From NCBI GenBank assembly GCA_023262645.1, contig JALRAA010000129.1, positions 1-5,388 on the forward strand: 5,388 nucleotides of DNA, given 5' to 3'. Positions 1-5,388 of this stretch are shown in pieces (position 1 is the first letter of the stretch; each line of letters begins with the position of its first letter). Under the pieces are notes generated by a model that was given only the letters and a program-made list of their open reading frames with translations, was not told the DNA's origin and did no database searches. A program made the translations under genes and the position numbers. This DNA comes from Burkholderiaceae bacterium (lineage in GTDB: Bacteria > Pseudomonadota > Gammaproteobacteria > Burkholderiales > Burkholderiaceae_C).

Positions 1-760
1 CATGGCCTTGGCGCACGAACAGGTCCGAGCCTTCCACCAGTTCAATGCCCATTTGTTTGGCCAAAAATGCGTGTTCAAAATACGCACTGTTAAAACGCCC
101 CGGGGTGTGCAGCACCACGGTAGGTTGGTCAACCCAACTGGCAGAACGCAGGGTTTGCAACAGCAACGCGGGGTAATGTTCCACGGGGCGCACCGCGTAA
201 CGCCTGAACAAATCGGGAAACAACCGCATCATCAGCAATCGGTTGCTCAACATGTAAGACACGCCTGAAGGCACCCGCAAGTTGTCTTCGAGCACATAAA
301 AATCACCATCTGAGTGGCGAACAATATCGACACCTGCAATGTGCGCATAAATTTGATGCGGCAAATCCAAGCCCAGCATCATGGGCATGAACTGCGCATT
401 GGCCAGCACTTGCTCTGTGGGAATCAGTCCTGCTTTGAGAATGTTTTGTTGGTGGTAGACATCATGCAAAAACATATTGATGGCTTTGACTCTTTGCACC
501 AATCCTTTTTCAAGATGGGCCCACTCTTTGCCATGGATGATGCGCGGTATGAGGTCAGAGGGTATCAATCGTTCAGTGCCGTCTTCGTCCCCGTTTAAAG
601 AAAACGTGATGCCGGTGCGCCTGAAAATCAAATCAGCTTCGGTTTGTTTGACTTGTACGGTCTCGCGTGAAATGCCCTTCAACCAATGGTCGAAAGTTTC
701 GTAATGCGGTCTGGCAAAGCCACTTTCATCGCTCATTTCGTTGAATATGTGATTGCCCAT
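1..760 (-). CDS. Circularly permuted ATP-grasp type 2 amidoligase (DUF404/DUF407 family), C-terminal part outside window
   Basis: The first 253 residues are visible and the frame is still open at base 1. Recognisable family blocks, in order, are ARPHYETFDHWL (residues 16-27), GITF (50-53), GTERLIPSDLIPRII (61-75), EW..LEKGLVQRVKAIN (79-95), HIAGVDIVR (140-148), YVLEDNLRVPSGVSYML (155-171) and MMRLFPDLF (177-185). These match the N-terminal half of the CP-ATP-grasp type 2 family. The family is predicted to form amide or peptide bonds using ATP, usually beside alpha-E and transglutaminase-like proteins; those partners would lie left of the window. Family members are about 470 residues, or about 850 when fused to alpha-E, so half or less is seen here. 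Start: ATG at 760 follows a weak GGA five bases upstream; an in-frame ATG at 766 is equally possible, and in-frame stops lie just above it. The cytoplasmic location is inferred. The substrate is unknown. Confidence 0.93.
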   Translation of the reverse strand, partial: MGNHIFNEMSDESGFARPHYETFDHWLKGISRETVQVKQTEADLIFRRTGITFSLNGDEDGTERLIPSDLIPRIIHGKEWAHLEKGLVQRVKAINMFLHDVYHQQNILKAGLIPTEQVLANAQFMPMMLGLDLPHQIYAHIAGVDIVRHSDGDFYVLEDNLRVPSGVSYMLSNRLLMMRLFPDLFRRYAVRPVEHYPALLLQTLRSASWVDQPTVVLHTPGRFNSAYFEHAFLAKQMGIELVEGSDLFVRQGH

Positions 761-795
761 TGCCATCCAGTTTTGACTTGTGTGTCAAGGCTATT

Positions 796-811
796 AGCAT
801 GCTTCATGCCG
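796..811 (-). promoter_or_regulatory. Sigma-54 (RpoN) promoter for the ATP-grasp gene
   Basis: Read on the minus strand this is CGGCATGAAGCATGCT, against the sigma-54 consensus TGGCAYRNNNNTTGCW. The invariant GG (-24) and GC (-12) have the correct spacing; only the first T of the -24 block and the first T of the -12 block differ. The predicted transcription start is near base 785, leaving about 20-25 nt before the ATG at 766 or 760. The two NtrC-like sites upstream at 861-877 and 881-897 strengthen the call, because sigma-54 promoters need such an activator. Confidence 0.72.
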
Positions 812-860
812 GACTTTCCTGAAGCTTTGTGCCTGACTTCTGGGCCTTTTCGTTTGCCGA

Positions 861-877
861 TGCACCAAAATGTGTTG
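861..877. promoter_or_regulatory. NtrC-like binding site, promoter-proximal (one good half)
   Basis: TGCACCAAAATGTGTTG. The left half and core (TGCACCAAAATG) are identical to the classic enteric NtrC operator TGCACCAAAATGGTGCA; the right half is degenerate. The centre lies about 84 bp upstream of the predicted sigma-54 start near 785, a normal distance for an NtrC enhancer site. It pairs with the more symmetric site centred 20 bp further away, which is compatible with cooperative binding on one DNA face. Confidence 0.6.
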
Positions 878-880
878 TAA

Positions 881-897
881 AGCACCCCTATAGTGCG
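881..897. promoter_or_regulatory. NtrC-like binding site, promoter-distal (full palindrome)
   Basis: AGCACCCCTATAGTGCG contains the exact GCAC-N7-GTGC core of the NtrC operator (GCAC at 882-885, GTGC at 893-896). It is centred at 889, about 104 bp upstream of the predicted sigma-54 start and about two helical turns from the neighbouring site. It also lies about 170 bp upstream of the rightward operon, but no sigma-54 promoter was seen facing that way. Confidence 0.62.
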
Positions 898-921
898 GCC
901 TGCGGTGTGCGTCATGTGTAC

Positions 922-958
922 TTTTGAATTGAATTTTGGAACGAATAAAAATTCAAAA
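922..958. repeat. AT-rich inverted repeat upstream of the four-gene operon
   Basis: TTTTGAATT (922-930) is a perfect reverse complement of AATTCAAAA (950-958). A second overlapping pair, GAATTTT (931-937) and AAAATTC (948-954), is nested inside. It sits about 100 bp before the operon start and could be an operator, an AT-rich UP-like region or a chance product of low GC. No run of T follows a GC-rich stem, so it is not a typical intrinsic terminator. Confidence 0.4.
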
Positions 959-962
959 TCAG

Positions 963-968
963 TAGAAT
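963..968 (+). promoter_or_regulatory. Possible -10 element for the four-gene operon
   Basis: TAGAAT differs from TATAAT at one base and lies in the AT-rich stretch 921-990, about 90 bp upstream of the operon's first ATG. No convincing -35 hexamer is found at 16-18 bp; TTGGAA at 936-941 is 21 bp away, which is too far. The call is tentative, but this is the most promoter-like part of the region facing right. Confidence 0.25.
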
Positions 969-1058
969 GAAAAAGAATAAATATTGAACGTCCGATGAAT
1001 CAGGCCTTGGGTCTTATTCGAGTTTTCACACTGACATGTATGAGTTGGGGTTAATGGC

Positions 1059-2459
1059 ATGCGGGTCATGGCGTGGTTCAGAAGCATTTTTTCCAAGCAA
1101 ACTTCGCGACCGGAGAACTTGTCGTTGGAAATCGATTCCATCATTGACAAGTTTCAAATTGTCAAAGAAGCCAAGCGGTTGGCCGCTCTGGGGTTGCCGT
1201 CCTTTCACGAAAAAAAGCCGACCCAAAAAGAATCTGAAGTTGTCGAGCATTTGAATTTGATGCGCGAAGAGGTGCAACGCTTTTACGCCCGTCAATCCGA
1301 AGATATACACGCCAAAGTCGTGGGTATAGAGCTCACTTACAAAGCCTTGCAATCGGATGCATTGAACGCGGAGTTTGAACGGCAAACCCGCAAACTCATG
1401 GATGAACAGGGCGATTGGCTGAAAAAATTGGCTTACAACGCCATGGTCAGGTTCAAAGAATTGGAAGTGTTCAAAAAGAAAAATGGTTTAGAGCGAGAGG
1501 CCAATTACCCGTCTTCATCTGGTTTGATGTTGCGTTATTCGGTGTTGGTGTTTTTGGTGGGCATTGAAGGCGTGTTGAACGCCAATTTTTTTGCCGAAGG
1601 CTTGAGCTCTGGCTTGATAGGTGGTTTTGTGTATGCCGCATTACTCGCCGGCATCAATGTTTTGGGTTGTTTTTTCTTGGGCAGATTTGCGGTGCCATGG
1701 GTTGTCAGCAAACCCGTCGCGGGTAAATTGTTTGGCGGGTTGTCCGTGTTGTTTTCGGCTTGCTTCATGTTGTTGGTGGCAATGTCGATTGGCCATATCC
1801 GAGAGCAACTGATGTCAGGCGCCGCCAACCCCACACAGCAAGCTTGGGAGGCCATGCAAACGCATATCTTTGGGTTGAACGATTTGGTCTCTTGGTTTTT
1901 GGTGGCGATCTCCTTGGGGTTTGCTATCGCTGCGCTGTTTGATGGATTGACCATCGACGATATGTATCCGGGTTACGGCGCCATGGTCAGGCGCTGTCAC
2001 CACACGCGCGATGAGTTCGATACGGAATTCGAAGAAGTCAAAGAAGAGCTCGAAGATTTAAAGCAAGAAAAACTTGACCTGATCAACCAAGGTTTCAAAA
2101 CTTTGCATGATCTTTCTGCCAAATTGAAACAATTGGTGTTGGAAAAGGAAGCACTGTTGCGTGAATGTTCCGACAAGGTCAGCCAGACTGAAGTGGTGCT
2201 CTACGCGGTGATTCGTAAATTTCGCATCGAAAACGAGATTGCCCGCGAGGATGGTTTGCGCCCCAGTTATTTCGACAGCTTGCCCGCGTTAAACCCTGTG
2301 ACCATGCCGCGCTTGGACAATGCCAAAGAAAATGCCTTGCTCGAAGCCTTAGAGCAAGACATCAAAACTTATGAAAGCAATGTGAATGCGCAGCGTGAAA
2401 AGGTTTATGCCTTGTATGAACAATCGATTTCTCGGTTGAATCATTTGAAATACCACTGA
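1059..2459 (+). CDS. Four-helix integral membrane protein with long flanking coiled coils, unassigned family (operon gene 1)
   Basis: I do not recognise the family. The 466-residue product has a charged helical N-terminal region (about 20-148, with coiled-coil-like stretches from about 56), then four hydrophobic segments near residues 155-176, 184-208, 222-246 and 275-297, then a second charged helical region (about 315-370 and 422-462). Four segments put both long ends on the same side, most likely the cytoplasm. A short motif, YPGYGAMVRR (303-312), follows the last helix. No catalytic motif, ATP-binding loop or MotA-like signature was seen. It probably acts as a membrane scaffold or channel-like core for the proteins encoded downstream. 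Start: ATG 1059 has GGGG eight bases upstream, and an in-frame stop (1041-1043) rules out a longer form. ATG 1068 (product starting MAWFRS) is an alternative with poorer spacing. Gene 2 follows after 13 nt. Confidence 0.85.
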   Translation: MRVMAWFRSIFSKQTSRPENLSLEIDSIIDKFQIVKEAKRLAALGLPSFHEKKPTQKESEVVEHLNLMREEVQRFYARQSEDIHAKVVGIELTYKALQSDALNAEFERQTRKLMDEQGDWLKKLAYNAMVRFKELEVFKKKNGLEREANYPSSSGLMLRYSVLVFLVGIEGVLNANFFAEGLSSGLIGGFVYAALLAGINVLGCFFLGRFAVPWVVSKPVAGKLFGGLSVLFSACFMLLVAMSIGHIREQLMSGAANPTQQAWEAMQTHIFGLNDLVSWFLVAISLGFAIAALFDGLTIDDMYPGYGAMVRRCHHTRDEFDTEFEEVKEELEDLKQEKLDLINQGFKTLHDLSAKLKQLVLEKEALLRECSDKVSQTEVVLYAVIRKFRIENEIAREDGLRPSYFDSLPALNPVTMPRLDNAKENALLEALEQDIKTYESNVNAQREKVYALYEQSISRLNHLKYH

Positions 2460-2472
2460 GCGTATTTTTGCC

Positions 2473-3276
2473 ATGGCACGTCAAACCAAATCACAAAAGC
2501 GCAAAACAAGAAACAACATACTTTTCAGTCTGTTCTTTTTTTCATTGGTAGTGGCGGGAATTGCCTCAGCGGTGTGGTGGAACCTGCAACGCAAACCTGG
2601 CTTGGATCCGGTCACCCTGTGCCCCGCAGAAGGCCCCATCGGTCAGCGTGTGGTGTTGATAGACCGAACCGACCCATTCAATTTGGCACAAAAGACTTCC
2701 TTAGATATCTTCATTAAAAACTTGGTCGACACCACGCCCTCCGGTCAACTGTTGTCTGTGTATGTGCTGGGAGATGATTTCCAAGCAAATACCAAACCTC
2801 TTTTTGAGCTGTGCAACCCGGGTGACGGCCAAGAGAAAAGCGAATTAACCGCAAACCTCAAAGCACTCAAGCAGCAATACATCAAGCACTTTATTGAACC
2901 CATGTTGTCTGTCACCGAGGGCATGATGAATGTACCGTCTGCCAAGGAATCGCCTATTTTGGAAATGCTGCAGTTGGTCAACCTCAATTCCATCCAAAAA
3001 CAAAAAATCAAGGGCGAAGTGCGTTTGTATGTGCTGTCAGACATGCTGCAAAACAGCAAATCTTTGACCATGTATGGCAAGCCTGTTCCCTTTGAAACCT
3101 ATGCAAGCAGTTATGCGGCCAGTAAATTGTTTGTGGATTTTTCACAAGTGAATGTAGAAGTGCATTTGGTCAACAGCAGTCCCCGCACGTTGAACCCCAT
3201 GCTGTTGGATTTTTGGAAGGCTTATTTTGAAAAAGCCCATGTCAAATCACTCAGTTTCCATGCTCTCGCTGGTTAA
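2473..3276 (+). CDS. Single-pass membrane-anchored protein with degenerate vWA-like domain (operon gene 2)
   Basis: This is a 267-residue product. A strongly basic N-terminus (K6, K9, R10, K11, R13) precedes one hydrophobic helix at about 15-36, predicting N-in topology with the rest in the periplasm. The remainder looks like a von Willebrand A-type fold: strand plus RVVLIDRTDP (59-68), strand SVYVLGDD (95-102), SPILEMLQ (160-167) and strand LYVLSDMLQNS (185-195). D64, T66 and D190 sit where MIDAS metal ligands are expected, but the DxSxS motif reads DxTxP, so metal binding is uncertain. C50 and C113 (the latter in ELCNPGDG) are the only cysteines and could form a disulfide in the periplasm. 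The likely role is binding a protein or peptide ligand outside the membrane, in partnership with gene 1. The ribosome binding site is weak (GAG near 2458), suggesting translational coupling. The vWA assignment is from motif pattern only. Confidence 0.83.
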   Translation: MARQTKSQKRKTRNNILFSLFFFSLVVAGIASAVWWNLQRKPGLDPVTLCPAEGPIGQRVVLIDRTDPFNLAQKTSLDIFIKNLVDTTPSGQLLSVYVLGDDFQANTKPLFELCNPGDGQEKSELTANLKALKQQYIKHFIEPMLSVTEGMMNVPSAKESPILEMLQLVNLNSIQKQKIKGEVRLYVLSDMLQNSKSLTMYGKPVPFETYASSYAASKLFVDFSQVNVEVHLVNSSPRTLNPMLLDFWKAYFEKAHVKSLSFHALAG

Positions 3277-3279
3277 CCT

Positions 3280-3783
3280 ATGAAAGATTTATACCAAGTA
3301 CTGGGATTGCTGCATACCGCTGAAAACGAGGTGATCAAAGCCGCTTACAAAGCGTTGGCACAAAAATACCATCCCGACCGGCATCCTGATAAAAAATTGC
3401 TTTATACAGAAATCATGGCGGAGCTCAACGAAGCCCACGCCATGCTCGGTACCGCACGAAAACGCAAAGAATTTGACGCGGCTTGGAAAAAATTCACTGA
3501 CAAACAGCCGAAAACCCCAGAGCCAACACCGCAGCCTGCACCTACCAAAGAAGCTCCAACTGCCAAGCCGTCCAATCAGCATGACACCATGCTTTCTCAT
3601 TTGGCGAACAACAAGATCGACGAATTCCAAATGATGCACTTGTACGAGGAGTTGTTTGGCAACCCTTTGACCATTCAACACGGCTGGACCAATCACTATG
3701 TGCACAAACTCAATGGCAAAGAAATCAGGTACAGCTTCACTGAATTGAAAAACTTGATCATTGAAAAACTAAACGCAAGTTAG
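3280..3783 (+). CDS. J-domain (DnaJ-like) co-chaperone with unassigned C-terminal region (operon gene 3)
   Basis: This is a 167-residue product. Residues 2-68 form a complete J-domain: DLYQVLGL at the start, basic helix II (about 18-30), the HPD motif at 31-33 that stimulates Hsp70 ATPase, and helix III ending in KRKEFDAAW (61-69). A proline-, lysine- and alanine-rich linker (about 73-98) leads to a small C-terminal region (about 103-167) containing GWTNHYVHKLNGKEIR (135-150), which I cannot assign. The zinc-finger and substrate-binding domains of classical DnaJ are absent, so this is a type III J-protein whose C-terminus probably supplies specificity. It is inferred to be cytoplasmic, bringing DnaK to a target set by its operon partners. 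It starts 3 nt after gene 2 stops, with little Shine-Dalgarno sequence, which implies coupling. Confidence 0.92.
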   Translation: MKDLYQVLGLLHTAENEVIKAAYKALAQKYHPDRHPDKKLLYTEIMAELNEAHAMLGTARKRKEFDAAWKKFTDKQPKTPEPTPQPAPTKEAPTAKPSNQHDTMLSHLANNKIDEFQMMHLYEELFGNPLTIQHGWTNHYVHKLNGKEIRYSFTELKNLIIEKLNAS

Positions 3784-3792
3784 GCAAACCAC

Positions 3793-4572
3793 ATGGAATA
3801 CCCGTTTGAAAAGTATCGATCGACAACCCGCGATAAAGATGCTTTCTTGAAGCTCTTACCCAATGTGAGTACAGCTTTGCCCGAATACTTTCGCGCTCTG
3901 GCTGTGGCCCACCACAGCATTGAACAAAAGAATATGTTCAATCAACCCCAAGGTATACGGCAAAGCACGGGCTTGACCAGTTCTCTCAATTTGCTGATGG
4001 TCGCCATGGTCAATGACCGGGTCATTGGTGTGAATGCCGATCTCGCCAAATTCATCGATGCATTGCGCGTGTTGGTTTTGAAATGGTATTCGTTTGGCAA
4101 TGATTTGAAGGCATGTGTGTATTTCGGTTACTACTACTACACCCACAAAAGTGCTTCGGAGCACGAGGTGAGACAGCAGTTAGATGCCATCCGATTTTTG
4201 GTGGACGAGTCCAGCAATGTGTCAGAAGATCCCACCCTGTTGCAATTGCTCAAACCACCCAATTCAAGGCGTTGGTATGCAGCAGAAAACCATATCGGTG
4301 ACAAACTTTATCCGCTCAGGGTAAATGTTGGAGATTTCGCCCGGGTGGATTTGCCCAGACCGGGCTACCAAGTCAGCTTCAAGGCCAGTCAAATGTACGA
4401 CTTGCGAGTGCCCATTTCACTCACGGACCAGGAATTAGAAAGACCGCGTATAGGCAACGGTAAAGCCATTGTCAGTTGCCCGTCGTGTGGACAAAAGTGC
4501 CGCATAGATGTTTACAAGCGCATGGAAATCAAATGCCCAACTTGTCAGCAGGTTTGGACGCAGTCGGCCTGA
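3793..4572 (+). CDS. Unassigned protein with C-terminal zinc ribbon (operon gene 4)
   Basis: This is a 259-residue soluble product. The first 220 or so residues match no family I recognise; the region is mostly helical in look, with a predicted helical block around 55-105 and an aromatic patch FGYYYYTHK (111-119). The C-terminus is a clear four-cysteine zinc ribbon: CPSC (229-232), an extra C236, RMEIKCPTC (243-251), then QQVW. This resembles short zinc ribbons found at the ends of diverse bacterial proteins and used for protein or nucleic-acid contacts. No signal peptide or membrane segment is present, so it is predicted cytoplasmic, like the J-protein encoded 9 nt upstream. The start ATG 3793 has TAGG eight bases upstream, overlapping the previous stop. 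It is the last gene of the operon, converging on the DUF2236 gene 39 nt further on. Function is unknown; it may be an adaptor or client recogniser. Confidence 0.85.
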   Translation: MEYPFEKYRSTTRDKDAFLKLLPNVSTALPEYFRALAVAHHSIEQKNMFNQPQGIRQSTGLTSSLNLLMVAMVNDRVIGVNADLAKFIDALRVLVLKWYSFGNDLKACVYFGYYYYTHKSASEHEVRQQLDAIRFLVDESSNVSEDPTLLQLLKPPNSRRWYAAENHIGDKLYPLRVNVGDFARVDLPRPGYQVSFKASQMYDLRVPISLTDQELERPRIGNGKAIVSCPSCGQKCRIDVYKRMEIKCPTCQQVWTQSA

Positions 4573-4611
4573 TGGGGCTATGGCTAACAACTCAACAGTG
4601 TTCGCCGCCGC
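4573..4611. other. Convergent intergenic gap without visible terminator
   Basis: These 39 bases separate the stop of operon gene 4 from the stop of the DUF2236 gene. I see no GC-rich hairpin followed by a T-run on either strand, only a 4-bp AACA/TGTT pairing. Termination may be Rho-dependent, or the transcripts may overlap. Confidence 0.5.
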
Positions 4612-5388
4612 TCAGTTAAATTGTTTGGCAAGTGCGCGCCTTTTGGCGTGGGCTGCCACGCCATCTATATCCAAAGCCGCTTGAACAGGCGCGCTGGCAA
4701 TGCGCAGCGCTTGACGCACAAAGTGTTTTTCCCAGTCGCTGGCCAAAGGTTTGCCCAGCATGGCAAGCGCCCAATCGGGCAATATGTGAAAGCTGGCCTG
4801 TATCACCAATTTCATGAACGGCATATCCCACAGGTCGACGGGATAGCTTTCGATCACATGCAAAATTTCTTGGGTTCTGGCGTCGAATTTCAATTGCGGC
4901 AGGAACTGTTTCAAGGCTTCATGGCTGCTGGTCGCATCGGTGGGTAGTGGGTCTGCCCCTAAGCGCTGTCCGATGGATGCCATTTCCAGGGTGTAGGTGT
5001 TGGCCTCTGCGCCGTTCAAGGGTTGGGTGGACAACCATTGATAACCGTTTAAAAAACTGGTGACTTCGCCCAAATGCACCCAGCGCAATAACTCGGGTTC
5101 GTTGGCAACATAGGGGTTGCCATCGGGCATCAGACCTTTGACTTGCGCGTGTATTTTGTTCACGCGCTCAATCGCAGCCAATGCGTCGGCTGTTGCACCA
5201 TATGTGGTGACGGCGACGAAATAAGCGGTGCGTCCCAAGCGGCCTTTGAGGTTGTGTCTGAAGTTGGAATGGTCCCAAACCGCGGCAAGGGCTCTTGGGT
5301 GCAGGGCTTGCAACATCAACGACGACAGACCGCCCACCATCATTCCCACAAAATGTGCATGAACCCGCCAAGCCACTGCATCAGCGCC
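4612..5388 (-). CDS. MpaB/DUF2236-family putative haem-dependent oxygenase, N-terminus outside window
   Basis: 258 residues are visible up to the window edge. The frame remains open at 5388, and the family motif WRVH begins right at the edge, so the GTG at 5376 is probably internal and the true start lies to the right. Family features (numbered from that GTG) are GGLSSLMLQALHP (15-27), DHSNF (35-39), GRLGRT (45-50), RVNKIHAQVKG (71-81) and PYVANEPELLRWVH (88-101). The DUF2236 family includes the rubber-cleaving b-type haem dioxygenase Lcp and fungal MpaB. The R-x3-T arrangement (R46, T50) and a histidine downstream (H76) resemble residues reported as essential in Lcp, but this alignment is by eye. 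Substrate is unknown and probably not rubber; bacterial homologues are largely uncharacterised. The gene converges with the four-gene operon and is unlikely to be co-regulated with it. Confidence 0.9.
   Translation of the reverse strand, partial: GADAVAWRVHAHFVGMMVGGLSSLMLQALHPRALAAVWDHSNFRHNLKGRLGRTAYFVAVTTYGATADALAAIERVNKIHAQVKGLMPDGNPYVANEPELLRWVHLGEVTSFLNGYQWLSTQPLNGAEANTYTLEMASIGQRLGADPLPTDATSSHEALKQFLPQLKFDARTQEILHVIESYPVDLWDMPFMKLVIQASFHILPDWALAMLGKPLASDWEKHFVRQALRIASAPVQAALDIDGVAAHAKRRALAKQFN

Noticed and set aside
1..704. Plus-strand open frames at 2-268, 314-598 and 477-704
   Set aside because: They lie opposite a strongly conserved ATP-grasp reading frame on the minus strand and show no family signature.
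894..910. Third NtrC-like site in the divergent region
   Set aside because: TGCGGCCTGCGGTGTGC keeps the length but neither half matches GCAC/GTGC at the right place.
936..952. Sigma-54 promoter facing the four-gene operon
   Set aside because: A TGG is present but no GC occurs at the -12 spacing.
1535..1954. Minus-strand open frame of 139 codons inside operon gene 1
   Set aside because: It is a low-complexity Asn/Pro/Lys-rich shadow of the membrane-segment codons, with no domain.
1059..3276. Genes 1 and 2 as a Zorya-like ZorA/ZorB membrane pair
   Set aside because: Multi-helix plus single-pass order is similar, but no MotA-like or OmpA-like motif is visible, the coiled-coil layout differs, and no helicase or nuclease gene follows.
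3289..3705. Minus-strand open frame of 138 codons opposite the J-protein gene
   Set aside because: The plus-strand J-domain with HPD is certain; the antisense frame has no recognisable motif.
4127..4140. TAC triplet run as a short tandem repeat
   Set aside because: It encodes a Tyr run inside gene 4; four units are too few to call a repeat element.
1..5388. CRISPR array, tRNA, rRNA or insertion sequence
   Set aside because: No repeated spacers, no tRNA-like arms, and no transposase frame or terminal repeats were seen.

Overview
The window looks like a chromosomal segment of a moderate-GC betaproteobacterium, probably Burkholderiales. This is inferred from heavy use of TTG for leucine and from flanking genes that are common in that group; no taxonomic marker is present. 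Hand counts over a few 60-base lines give about 52% GC in the flanks and about 45% in the central operon.

Layout: (1) Bases 1-760, minus strand, hold the N-terminal half of a circularly permuted ATP-grasp amidoligase, cut by the left window edge. (2) Bases 767-1058 are a divergent intergenic region. Facing the amidoligase it carries a good sigma-54 promoter preceded by two NtrC-like palindromes about 20 bp apart. Facing right it is AT-rich, with an inverted repeat and a possible -10 element. (3) Bases 1059-4572, plus strand, are four genes with gaps of 13, 3 and 9 nt, almost certainly one operon. They encode a four-helix membrane protein with long coiled coils on both sides of its membrane core, a single-pass protein with a vWA-like extracytoplasmic domain, a J-domain co-chaperone with an unassigned C-terminal region, and a protein ending in a four-cysteine zinc ribbon. 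(4) Bases 4612-5388, minus strand, hold an MpaB/DUF2236-family putative haem oxygenase, converging on the operon and cut at its 5' end by the right window edge.

The flanks are recognisable conserved families. The amidoligase appears to be under nitrogen control, which fits a role in making or remodelling a peptide or amide-linked product. The central operon is the candidate undescribed system. Its parts suggest an inner-membrane assembly with a substrate-binding domain outside and an Hsp70 (DnaK) recruitment arm inside. That reading is inferred from domain content; no gene in it carries a recognisable catalytic motif, and its biological role (envelope stress, protein quality control, defence or other) cannot be read from the sequence.
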